A stretch of 64,000 nt of DNA from Circinella minor (Eukaryota > Mucoromycota > Mucoromycetes > Mucorales > Lichtheimiaceae): assembly GCA_016758965.1 (NCBI GenBank), contig JAEPRB010000227.1, positions 1 through 64,000 on the forward strand, given 5' to 3'. Below are positions 1-10,193 of the stretch, in pieces. Made by a program: the position numbers and the translations under genes. Every line of letters begins with the position of its first letter. Position 1 is the stretch's first letter. A model generated the notes under the pieces. That model ran no database searches, was not told the origin of the DNA, and saw nothing but the letters and a program-made list of their open reading frames with translations.

Positions 1-105
1 TTCGCTTCTCTCTCACACGTTCCTTTTTTGTTTATTTTTACTTCTTTCCACTTTCCACCTTTTTTTTTCGCTTCTTTTCTCTCTTCTTTTCTCTTTTCTC
101 TTTGA

Positions 106-1275
106 ATGTTTGGACGCCTTCGTCAGCGTCGCTCTTTTTCTGAAGATCCATATTATAATAACAACTATTACCAGCAACAGCAATCTTTTGAACCATATTA
201 CGAACAACAACAACAAAATTATTATCAGCATAACAATATGATGACCGCACAGCAACAACCTGTACAACAACAGCAACCATCTCAACCTGATATGTCTCAA
301 AATCAACAAGTACCACCCTCTCCATCTCAACAACAATATCAACAAGCTCAAGCTCAACAACAAGCTGCAGCTTCTGCGACTGCCCCTCAACAACAGCAAC
401 AACCTGCTGGCGTAGCTGGAGCTGGACCTGCTGCAGCGGCGGCAGCAGCAGCAGCACAAGTGAGTATGGAGCAGCCACAACAAGCTGCTTATGGTAGTGG
501 TGGAGGTATTTTTGATACATTAAGACGTAAAGTAAGAGAAGCAGCAGGGCGGGCGCAAGGTTATGATCCATATCAATACAGCCGTTATGCAGCTATGATG
601 GGGCAAGCCGGAGGAGGGATGATGGGACAACCTCCTGTTGCTGGTAGTATGATGGATCCAAGTAGTATGGCTATGATGCAACAACAGCAACAACAACAGC
701 AGCAGCAAATGATGATAATGATGCAACAACAGCAACAACAACAACAGCAGCAGCAGCAACAACAAATGGCAATGCAACAAGCCATGACAATGCAGCAACC
801 TAATATGATGATGGGCCAAGCAGGTATGATGGGCCAACCGGGAATGATGGGTCAAGCAGGAATGATGGGACAACCAGGGATGATGGATCCAACGACAATG
901 GCTATGATGCAACAGCAGCAGCAGCAACAACAAATGATGGGAATGAATTCAATGTATCCACAAACACCGGGTGCTGGAATGATGCCAGGCGTTGGAGGAT
1001 TTATGAATCCGATGATGATGCAACAACAACAACAACAACCGTTTATGGGTGGAGCAGGAATGATGCCAGGTTCCTATGACTATTTTGGTGCCGCTGCCAA
1101 CCAATACGATCCTTATGGAGCATATGCTCAACAAATGCCAGGATATGGTGCTGGTATGTATACCCCGGGTATGGGTCCAATGTCTATGTATGATCCCACC
1201 TATGGAAGACGATTTCTTCCAGAACGAAATTACTTTAGTTCTGTAAAAGATCTCTGGCAAGGAAACTATTATTAA
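106..1275 (+). CDS. Q/M-rich low-complexity protein, function unknown
   Basis: Single-exon frame of 389 residues starting at the first ATG after a long C/T-rich tract (1-105), which resembles a fungal core promoter. I do not recognise a family. The N-terminus (MFGRLRQRRS) is basic. It is followed by Tyr/Asn/Gln-rich sequence, an Ala run near residues 106-117, and then long Gln runs separated by Met-rich blocks. Four perfect-register copies of an 18-bp unit encoding MMGQ(A/P)G lie at 808-879. The C-terminal 60 residues are Tyr/Gly/Pro-rich and end in a less repetitive segment (RRFLPERNYFSSVKDLW). The composition suggests a disordered, prion-like or scaffold protein. There is no signal peptide or membrane span. 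A poly-Q/poly-M protein could in principle be an overlong translation of repeats, but the uninterrupted frame, promoter-like flank and non-repetitive ends argue that it is real. Confidence 0.75.
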   Translation: MFGRLRQRRSFSEDPYYNNNYYQQQQSFEPYYEQQQQNYYQHNNMMTAQQQPVQQQQPSQPDMSQNQQVPPSPSQQQYQQAQAQQQAAASATAPQQQQQPAGVAGAGPAAAAAAAAAQVSMEQPQQAAYGSGGGIFDTLRRKVREAAGRAQGYDPYQYSRYAAMMGQAGGGMMGQPPVAGSMMDPSSMAMMQQQQQQQQQQMMIMMQQQQQQQQQQQQQQMAMQQAMTMQQPNMMMGQAGMMGQPGMMGQAGMMGQPGMMDPTTMAMMQQQQQQQQMMGMNSMYPQTPGAGMMPGVGGFMNPMMMQQQQQQPFMGGAGMMPGSYDYFGAAANQYDPYGAYAQQMPGYGAGMYTPGMGPMSMYDPTYGRRFLPERNYFSSVKDLWQGNYY

Positions 1276-1288
1276 TTCGTTCTCTTTT

Positions 1289-1313
1289 TGTGTGTGTGTG
1301 TGTGTGTGTGTGT
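1289..1313. repeat. (TG)n microsatellite
   Basis: Dinucleotide run about 15 nt after the stop codon of the Q/M-rich gene, probably in its 3' UTR. The rest of 1276-1748 is AT-rich 3' flank of two convergent genes, with no other feature seen. Confidence 0.9.
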
Positions 1314-1748
1314 TTGACATCTTCTTCATTATTTTATATTTCTCCCCCTTAACAGCAATAACAGCGAAAATAAGGTCATAAAAAGACTCTCTTATCATTG
1401 TTTTTTTTTCTATATATCTCCTCCCTCTTTTTTTTTAGTTCTATAAAACAAAAATTCTTGTACATGTTCTTCTTTTTTGATAATATTTTATATATAAAAA
1501 CATTCATCCGTATAAAATTCCATTGTAGACTATACCAAAAAAATAAAAAAAAAGAAGCAATAATACGTAACAATAACAACAACAATAACAATACGTAACA
1601 AAACAAAAATTAAGGCTTACTATCAAATTTGAGTAAAATAATTAATCGATTTAACAAATTAAACCCATTTTAGGGACACGAGAAAAACAACATTGTTATT
1701 ATATAAAATTGGGTGGACAAAAAAAAAATATACTTCGTATTTATTTAT

Positions 1749-3494
1749 TTACAAAAATGTTATGGACAATACAAATAAAATAGTAATAATCGAAAAGTGA
1801 TTTCGAAGAATAAGTAATGAAGAGGCTTGACTGATGACCAATCGATCTTCTTCCAAATTGACAGGGTTACATGTTGGATGATTTATACCATAAATTGTCA
1901 AAGAATCATTAAAATAATCATCTTCTTGACCTTCTTCTAATGGCGTCTTATGCCAGTAACCATATTGTAATGCCGCCAAGTCTCCTTTTGGACATGCGAA
2001 TTCCATGAAAGGCGGACAACTTTGTACTACCTGGTAACACAGATCAATACATGGCAGCATTTCAGTATAAACACCTGGTGATAACGTTTCATCGATCCAT
2101 GCACTACGTGAATGATTCGTATCAATATGGCGTAACGCTACTTGGCCTGCATTGGATGATTCAGTTTTATCTTCAATAGAATCCGCACACCTTGGAATAG
2201 AAACGGAACATAACCACCGTTTATAATCATTGTAACAATGTGTACAATTTCGAACAAGAGAATATTTAGTTGAATCACAATTGTATTGTAGAATGGCGGT
2301 TTCAAAAGGTTGGAATAATTCTTGAGCGTGATTGTCGTATCGAGATTGGATGGATTCGATTGTGTCTGTAGGATTAGCCGGTACGCTATATGCCACTTGA
2401 TCACAAAAACCTAAATTGTAGACAAGTCGACAATTGTCACCTTATCAAAGACGAGTGATTTATTTATTTATTTTTAAAAAAAATGAGTTAATTCTATTCA
2501 TTTCCAAATTTAAGACCCTCGTTCTACTATATAGTATAAACATCCATACTTTTCTTGGTGTTAATTTGAATAGGAGGACTGATAGCATTGGTGGATTCGA
2601 TATAATATGCAGTATAACGTGTGGCTTCTGTTAAATTTGATATCATTGCTTGCTGACCACGTATAGTTTCAGTAAAATTGGTCGCATAATTGGCAAGACG
2701 GTATTTATCGGCAGCGCACCGTGAATATAATAATTGTTTTGGAACATTTGAAGCAATAAGAACAGAAGCATTGTTATGCTGTTGATTCGAAGATTGATTG
2801 ATACTGAAAAGAGCATGCGTTTGATCCGTATCGTCTAACGTGATATAGGGTATATTTTTTTGATCCAGAAGTAGTGGATGAATCCATTCTATAAAAATAA
2901 TAACAATATTAAAGTTGGTATTTTTTTTTTATCAATTTTAAAGCATATACTAATACAGGAACCACCCCTTTAAAATAAATACATCTGTGTGTTTCTGTGC
3001 GTGGATTTACCTTCTGTTGATACAGCAATTTCAAAAGTCCAGTTTCCAGTCCAATTTTCAGTTAATGTAGGAGCAACCACACCAATCCAAAGATCACTAA
3101 TAGGATTATCATTTTCCCAGGCTACACGACCGAATTTTGTATTATTGACCAGCAAACCTTGACTCGGTCCAGGTAATGTGTTATCACTTGACATGGACAA
3201 AAATACATCCAATGAGGGTATATCACCTTCATAATTAGGTGGTGGTGTAGGTTGTGAACAACTTGTCAAGGTCAAAAATAAATTAGGTACGTCACGTCGT
3301 GCCAATGATCGCCTTCGATCCAATAAAGATGTCGTTGCAGCAGAAAAGTAGTAATGTTGTAAGTCACCTGAACCAATAGAGGCGTCATGAATAACACTAT
3401 CATTTAATGGAACAGTGACTTGTTGTTGAGCTTGTATAACAACAACAGCACCATATAACAATAATATTAATGATTGAATAATAAATCGCTGCAT
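1749..3494 (-). CDS. MID1: Mid1 stretch-activated calcium channel subunit
   Basis: Three exons on the minus strand: 3011-3494, 2550-2888 and 1749-2410. All junctions are GT-AG and in phase, giving 494 residues. Mid1 is the regulatory partner of the Cch1 calcium channel in the fungal plasma membrane or ER and mediates Ca2+ entry during stress. Visible: an N-terminal signal sequence (from MQRFIIQSLILLLYG), many N-glycosylation sequons (for example NDS, NWT), and the conserved Cys-rich C-terminal half. That half includes an FCDQVAYSVPA block created by splicing exons 2 and 3, a C-x2-C pair (CTHC), the WLCSVSIPRC motif and a later C-x3-C. The C-terminus is hydrophobic. The start was set at ATG 3494; the upstream in-frame extension has no ATG. 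It is divergent from the p24 gene with about 250 bp between start codons. Identification rests on recognised family motifs. Confidence 0.88.
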
Positions 3495-3744
3495 TGAAGC
3501 AGCTAATATGCCAAGCACAACGAAAGAAAAAAAAATCAGAGAAAAAAAAAAAAAAGGAAAAATGGCAAAGACAATTACACAATCTACCTACTAAAGGAAA
3601 CGATTTTTTCGGACTTTTGAATATGGTTGGCTGTTGATTTAACTGTAAAGCTACCAGAAAAAGACACGCGAAACTTCTCTTGCTCTTTTTTTTTTTTTTG
3701 TTATTTACACATAGCAAGAAAAATAACAACGAAAAACAATAACA

Positions 3745-4737
3745 ATGCGGCGAGCGTGTTTAATTCTTCTTGCAGGCCTTTATTGGTCTTTAGGATGTGC
3801 TGCTGTCAAGTTTGATTTACCTGCAGTAACACCGGACCATATTGAACACAGTAAACGATGTTTATCTCAATATGTACCAAAGGATACCCTCGTGTTTGCC
3901 AGAGTTAATGTTGGCCCTGGATATAATCAACGTGTGGATATCGAGGTAAAACGAAAACTTTTTAGTTTATTCGAGATGATGATGAAAAAAAAGAGAAATG
4001 AGACTACATTGTGTATAATAGAAGTTGCATTGAACAAAACTTATTTATAATATACCTACAAAATATAATATAGATTGTAGATGATGCCGAAGTACCTAAT
4101 GTATATACAAAGAAGAATGGCATTTCAGGTGAAATTACCAATGCTTTTGATACACGTGCAGATGCTGAAATTAGTATCTGTTTTAGAAATACACTTCCTG
4201 AAGGTAAATAATATATATTTTATGATTCATTACTTTTCTTTTTTTAGTTGTTTAGTCAAGTTATATAAATATATTATCATAAAATGTATATTAGGCTTTC
4301 ATGGATCACCCGATTATTCACGACCTGTTGAAGTTAACTTCAATGTTGGTGCTGAAGCTGTTGACTTTGAAACATTGGCAAAGAAGGAAAAGCTTGGTCC
4401 ATTGGAACTTGAACTTCGTAAGTTGGAAACTGTTGTCAAGGAAATTGTGAGTGAATTAACCTACCTCAAGCGACGAGAAGCGCGTATGCGTGATACCAAT
4501 GGTAATTATATATTTTTTTCTTATGTATATTTGATGAAATAAAACACATGAAATAGAGGAAAAGAGATATTTACTGTATGTAAAAAAAAACTATATTTTA
4601 TATTATATATGATAGAATCTACAAATGAACGTGTAAAATGGTTCAGTTTATTATCACTGTTCACATTGATTTCATTGGGCACTTGGCAGATCTTGTATTT
4701 GCGTCGTTTCTTCCGCCGAAAGAGATTGATTGATTAG
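3745..4737 (+). CDS. ERV25: p24-delta cargo receptor (Erv25/TMED10 type)
   Basis: Four exons: 3745-3945, 4074-4203, 4295-4501 and 4616-4737, all phase-consistent, giving 219 residues, the normal p24 length. p24 proteins cycle between ER and Golgi in COPII and COPI vesicles and help select cargo such as GPI-anchored proteins. Order of parts: signal peptide ([17 protein letters not shown]), a lumenal GOLD domain with a Cys pair (KRCLSQ and ISICFRN), a membrane-proximal coiled coil ([19 protein letters not shown]), one transmembrane helix, and a short cytosolic tail [13 protein letters not shown]. That tail has the FF motif for COPII and basic residues for COPI, closely resembling TMED10 tails. 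The gene converges with the PLP enzyme downstream, with only 6 bp between stop codons, so transcripts must overlap. Confidence 0.93.
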
Positions 4738-4743
4738 TTTTAT

Positions 4744-6313
4744 TTAGATGGATAATTCTTGACACACCTTTTCGATAGCTTTTGCACCATTTTCAAAATC
4801 TTTCAAATCGTTATAAATTTGTGCACTTAATCGAACCCACCATTTGTTATTATGTTTAAATGCGGGTACCATACAATTTTGCTCATAAATAATCTTGTGG
4901 ATAAATTGGGAGCTGACTTGAGCATCCGTCAATGTTTTGGGATAAAGTGGGATCTCAACATTTACCATAGCTCCAATAAGTGTTTTGTCTTGGTTTTCCA
5001 TGACTTGGGTGCCTAAATGCTTGGCTACAACATTACCACCTTCTACAGCAAGGTTATGGATGTAGTCACGAATAGCTTCTTCACCACCAAGAGATTTGCG
5101 ATATTCAATGGCTATATATATCATTGGGATGAGGGCTGATTAGTTGATTTGAAAAACGTACGGTTAAAAATGAGCGTGGGGAAAAGGATAGGGAATAGTT
5201 GATCTAAAAAAAATGGAATGTGTGTAAAAAACGAAAATAGAAAGAAAAAAAAAAGACGGATTTACCTGCAGCAACACATAAGAAGGGACTATGATCATGA
5301 GCACCAAAATTCCAAAACTCTTGCTCAAATTCTGTTCCTTCAAAGCTGTACTTATAATTGATTGTTAATGGGTGAAGGTATCTTTGGTTACGCTTAGGTG
5401 CATAAAGTATGCAGCTTCCACGAGGAATAAAAAACCATTTATGAAGATTCGAGACGAAAAAGTCAGGATCAAATGAACTGATATCAATTGGAATTTGACC
5501 TATAATAATGATATATAATATAAGTGTAAATTGACGCTATTAGTTTTGCCGTCCGTTATTTTTGGAAAAAAAAAAAAAAAAAAAAAAGAGAAAACTATAT
5601 ACCAATAGAATGGGCTGCATCAATCAATGAAAGGATTCCATTTTCTTGTACAAGCCGAGATGCAGCTTCATATGGAAACACAGTACCAGGTTGGGCAATG
5701 ATTGCATCCAATACAGCCAAACGAATTTTTCCCTCTTTATTATGTTCTTGAATAGTAGCACGTAAAATATCTAACACTTCACCATCTGATAATGGATACT
5801 TGAGACTAAGAGAAATAAGTTCGACTTGACCAATATCTTGCAGATATTTTAATGTTGCATTTACATTAACATATGTTGACTCGAACTACATAATTATTAC
5901 GCAAAATTATAATATATTAGAAGGGTTTTTTGAACTTTCTTCCCACTAATTCTTTTCATATTTTCATAAAACCTACGTACACAAATGACCTTATCCCCTT
6001 TTTCAAAAGGAAATGAACGCAAAATGGTAGCTACCCCGGTCGATGCATTCTGAACAAAAGCTACATCAGATGCGTCTGGGCAATTAATCAATTCGGCAAT
6101 CAATTCACGATTCTTACGCAACAATGGGTTAACCTCAATACGATTCCAACGATCAGGATGTTCTTCAGTCTTGTCTTGATATTCACGTAATACTTTATGG
6201 ATGGATCGTGGGTAAACACCAAAAGATCCATGATTCAAAGGAATATACTTATCTTCCAAGAAAAAATCAGATCGGAGGTGACGACCAAATGTTACCTTGT
6301 TTTCGTTGGACAT
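4744..6313 (-). CDS. Class V aminotransferase-fold PLP enzyme (Egt2/CefD-like)
   Basis: Four exons: 5981-6313, 5603-5885, 5266-5499 and 4744-5111, phase-consistent, giving 405 residues. The fold is a cytosolic class V aminotransferase or cysteine-desulfurase relative. The N-terminal block IPLNHGSFGVYPRSIHKVL is typical of isopenicillin-N-epimerase-like enzymes. Asp of SLIDAAHSIGQ should contact the PLP ring nitrogen, and Lys226 of SNLHKWFF is the expected Schiff-base lysine. The same subfamily includes the fungal ergothioneine enzyme Egt2 (hercynylcysteine sulfoxide lyase), and overall layout and length fit that. No egt1 gene is present in the window to support the assignment, so a general PLP lyase or epimerase is the safer call. 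An alternative donor 2 nt away exists at exon 1. Its 3' end meets the p24 gene. Confidence 0.82.
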
Positions 6314-7133
6314 AACTGATAATTGAAAAAGTTGTTTTCTAGATAAGGGTGAGCCCGATTGAAAAATTATATGAAATAGCAAGGAAAAAGATGGCTCACG
6401 GAAGCTCTTTCTTTTTTAGAATATATACATACTTACGGCCTAGACGGACTTTAGAAAGAGAATTTTAGCCATAGTTAGTCATATGGTACCTGCATCAACA
6501 ATTGTATCAATGATAAAATCTTGTATCTCGAAATGCACTTTTCGATTGATCTTTGGAACCCTTAATCTACTTTGTATCTCTTTTTTTTTACATTATTTAT
6601 GCTTTTAGTTTATGAAACTATTATGAATCAAAACACGGAAACATTTGTCTAAATAAATCTAAATTAAATTAGACAGGAAAATGAGTTGACAACCCACGCT
6701 CTTCTTTGGGAATGCTTGTATGATAAGTGATTTAATTGATTTATAAGCCGTTTATCACTTGGCGTGTTTTTACGTGGCATCATGTTGCACAATGATCTTC
6801 AAAAGCCACACATTCAATACTTATATGCAACACCAATATAAAGTATTGATGGATCTTTTTTCAACACGCTTAGTGTTATACGTAGTTATGAAAAAAAACG
6901 AATTTCATGTTCTTTCTTCATCTGTCTAATCTTTTTATCATTTGTCCCTTCGTAAGCATTTAACTTGGTTTATACGTTTTTTCTTTTTTAAATAAATGTT
7001 TATACAGTAGTTGTGTATCACTTATACTGCGCAAGAGCAATATTGTGTGTTTTTTGCTGTCCACCAGATCGTGGGATTGTTGAATTTTTGTTTTGTGGTA
7101 CAATATTGGCTGTACGTATTTATTCTAGTTTTA
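6314..7133. other. Intergenic AT-rich flank
   Basis: 820 bp between the PLP enzyme start and the MITE. AT-rich, with no convincing frame or RNA. The first 150 bp would hold the promoter of the PLP enzyme. Confidence 0.6.
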
Positions 7134-7487
7134 CAGTAAACCCCCGTTTTTTTGCACCCCCCGCTTTTTGCACACTTCTTGACCAAAAACCCAGTTTTTA
7201 CTTAATAAAATTGCACAAACCTCACTTTTTGCACTTTGCACACCTTCAGAAGGACCTGTGCAAAATCACACTTATTATTAAGTTACGTATGCTGAGATGA
7301 AATAGGACTAGTAATGTTAAGTCATTTTTATTGTCAGCACCTTTGCACATCTATCAAAATATATAATAGCTGCCAGCTTAACGACTACTCTATTTTCTTC
7401 CTTTTTGTGCCCCCGCTTTTTGCACGCCCCCGCTTTTTGCACACCTTTGGGTCAAATCCCATATGTGCAAAAAACGGGGATTTACTG
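7134..7487. mobile_element. Pogo/Tigger-like MITE with TA target duplication
   Basis: A 354-bp non-coding element bounded by near-perfect terminal inverted repeats. The left end reads CAGTAAACCCCCGTTTTTTT and the right end, reverse-complemented, reads CAGTAAATCCCCGTTTTTT, continuing into GCAC on both sides (one substitution and one T indel over about 23 bp). A TA dinucleotide flanks each end (7132-7133 and 7488-7489). CAGT-starting inverted repeats plus TA duplication are the hallmark of Tc1/mariner-superfamily pogo/Tigger/Fot elements. Inside, a subterminal motif CCCCCGCTTTTTGCAC recurs at about 7158, 7411 and 7428. No transposase frame is present, so this is a non-autonomous derivative. Its right boundary abuts the LINE relic. 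Confidence 0.75.
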
Positions 7488-7501
7488 TATATATTATTTT
7501 T

Positions 7502-8470
7502 ATGGCGTCAATTGGTGTGCACGCACGATGTCTTGGTAAATTACTCAGTACCTGTCTTTACCACCAATTTATCTGACCCAAGATGGAATATGGCCTGGCC
7601 ATTGCAAAACTCAATAGAGATGATTACAATACTCTCCAAGAAACCCAAAATACCTGCCTTCGAAAAATATATGGTACTAAGACTAATCACTCGATGGCCA
7701 TTATTCACCATCTAGCAAATCTTGAATTTATGGTTGATCGTGTTACTACCTTACAAGCAAAGTTTATATTTCGTTCATATCATATGCCTGATGATGCTTT
7801 ATTCCCCACCTTATTACCTCATGTTCGCCAAACAAAAGGTTTTCATTCCTGGACTTCAGTCATTAGAAAAAATAAAATTTGGCAATCACTAGATACAACA
7901 ACACAATTAGACCACACCACAGTAACAAAAAGTGATCTAAAAACAGCCATCAAACAACATCTTAAAAGCACACACATACAACGCTGCCAACGCAAGAACA
8001 GTAAATTACTAAATCAATGCCGTCAGCAATGGGGAATTGACCCAATTTTATAGCTGCCCATAACATCTACAGAACGTAATTTATGTATTTACTATCGCCT
8101 AGGTTGGATCACTAATCACCAACAACAACCATGTCCTAATTGTCACCAAACAACCCGACTATCTAAACAACACTTACTTTCATGCCATCGGGTCTATACA
8201 TTTTTATCAATCTCCAAAAACATCAGTGACCCTATTTCTTTTATTTCCAACCGACTCCCCAAAACACCTCCAACATCACATCAAAAACGTGTCTATTGGA
8301 AAATCATCTGGCCGAAACTCTCCTACATTTTACACCAACTACACCGTACTTACCGTCCTGATTATTATACCATCCCTTCACCACCAAAAAATCAATTTGG
8401 ACATTTATTACCACAATGGATTGAACCACCACTTGTACCACATGCACCTCCTTTCAATTTAAATTTATAA
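7502..8470 (+). pseudogene. 5'-truncated LINE (non-LTR) reverse-transcriptase C-terminal relic
   Basis: One reading frame runs from 7502 to the TAA at 8468-8470 with two internal stops, TGA at 7574 and TAG at 8051. It matches the region after the polymerase domain of LINE ORF2 proteins: a SIGVHARCLG...LYHQFI then PKMEYGLAIAKLN block just after the palm/thumb, then LQETQNTCLRKIYG, and near the end a zinc-knuckle-like C-x2-C-x8-H-x4-C motif (CPNC ... HLLSC). No catalytic (F/Y)ADD motif or endonuclease is present, so the copy is 5'-truncated. The first stop sits where an Arg is expected before PK, consistent with CGA to TGA. AT-rich and pyrimidine-rich sequence to about 8730 could be its 3' UTR. 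Not functional. Confidence 0.72.
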
Positions 8471-10193
8471 AAAAAAAACTAACGAACAAACAAACAAACA
8501 AAGCATCAGCATTTCTTTTGCCATGCTCCACTTCTCCATCTTTTTCCTTTTCCTTTTTTTTTCTTTCTGTGACATTGTTTCTTCACTACTTTCTCTTTTA
8601 CCTTAGACGACCCCTACCTCATCCTCTTCATTGATATCTATGTACTGTCGTTTTCAATACACCTTTTTCCTGCATCCCTGCAGGTTTTTCAGTTCCTCTC
8701 TTTGTGAACAGATGAGAGCAATAAGCTGCAATCAGCGCGTGTTCAATTTAATTTCATCATTATATATTATTTATTGTTGAAAAATAATTACACTATTAGT
8801 ACTAATTCAAGTTACCTAATGACTATTTATATTCTTCTAGACATTAATATTAATAGCAAAAAGTACTGTATATTCAATTATCTATCATATCTCGCAAACA
8901 GCTTACTGTCTTTTTTTGGGTTGGTTCACCATCTATATCAAAAACATTGTTGTATTATAAGAACATTATCTCTTTATCCCAGATGAAATAAGAAATCATA
9001 TTTAAAATACAGACGTGAACATAACTCAATTCTAAAAAGGAAACTGAGTAAAATCGCATAACGATGCCCTGCGCCTCGTCAACTTAAATTAAAGAATAAA
9101 AGAGAGTATCATGGCTAAGCCCAATATACTTCAGAACAGTAGCTATAGTAACCTTCTCAATATTAATGACGAATATCAAGTACCCAACTTTAATACCAAT
9201 CCCTTACATCATTCAATTAACCAAGCCCCATAACTCATAGAATAGAAAACATATAAATACCGGTTGTACGTAAATATTATTTTAAAGAAATAACTTTATT
9301 CTAGTTTTAAAAATTATTATTAAAGATATATAACAAAGTCTCAAAGAATTTCATACCTTGTCTGTTTTTATTTCCTACTCTTTTTAAAATAACCAAATAT
9401 CAAAAACATGATTAAGTACTTCTCCAACTAACACGAAACTTTTGAGAGACGAAGTAATAGTTCGACTTTTTATATAGTAGATTGAATAGTAACCGTTTGG
9501 ATTCGCTTCATTAAGATACATTGTGATCTTGTAAGGAATAAGATAATGCCCAATAATGATGTCAATAATTTGAAGGAGAATGAGTAGTGATAGTATACCA
9601 GGAAACGAAAAAATAAATTGATATGAAGCGGATGAAAGGTTATAAAAATCTGTAAAATAAAGCTTCCCTAGTTCCTATGTACCAATTCGATATGCTCTTT
9701 ATACAAAAAATGGGCTGTTTTGATTTTTAATTCGCCTTTATTTTATTTTCTTCTTGATTATATTACATAATGATATTTACAATAAAATAATATAAAAATT
9801 TAATTGCTATGGTATTGAAGTATTTATGGATATTGATTTAACAGGAAAATAAGGTAAGAATAAAATGATAACAGAGTAAGTCTTGTGAGAATCTTTCAGG
9901 TTTTTTATTATATGAAAAATAATATGATGATAAAAAGATAAAAAAGATATTAGAATCAATATTTCTACTACAAGTGAGTTTTATATATATATATATTTTA
10001 GATGAGTATTTTCCTGTATTTGTAGATGATGTTATATTACGTATGATAAGTTGTATATTATGTGATTATGAATAAATAAATTATGTTTGTATTATTATGT
10101 TTGTATTATATTATTATAAGGTGTCATTGTGGTAGAATTATTATTTGTGTATTTAGAAAGCAACCGATGTGAGATTATTTAGTGTTTTTATAT
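8471..10193. other. Gene-poor AT-rich region after the LINE relic
   Basis: 1.7 kb. The first 250 bp (A-run, CAAA repeats, pyrimidine-rich sequence) probably belong to the LINE 3' end. A 40-codon ATG frame at 9111-9233 has no features that let me call it a gene. The remainder is AT-rich with nothing recognisable. Confidence 0.55.

Noticed and set aside
520..933. Poly-Leu and poly-Cys frames on the minus strand
   Set aside because: Shadows of the CAA/CAG runs of the Q/M-rich gene.
9111..9233. 40-codon ATG frame
   Set aside because: No motif or neighbour supports it; could be chance.
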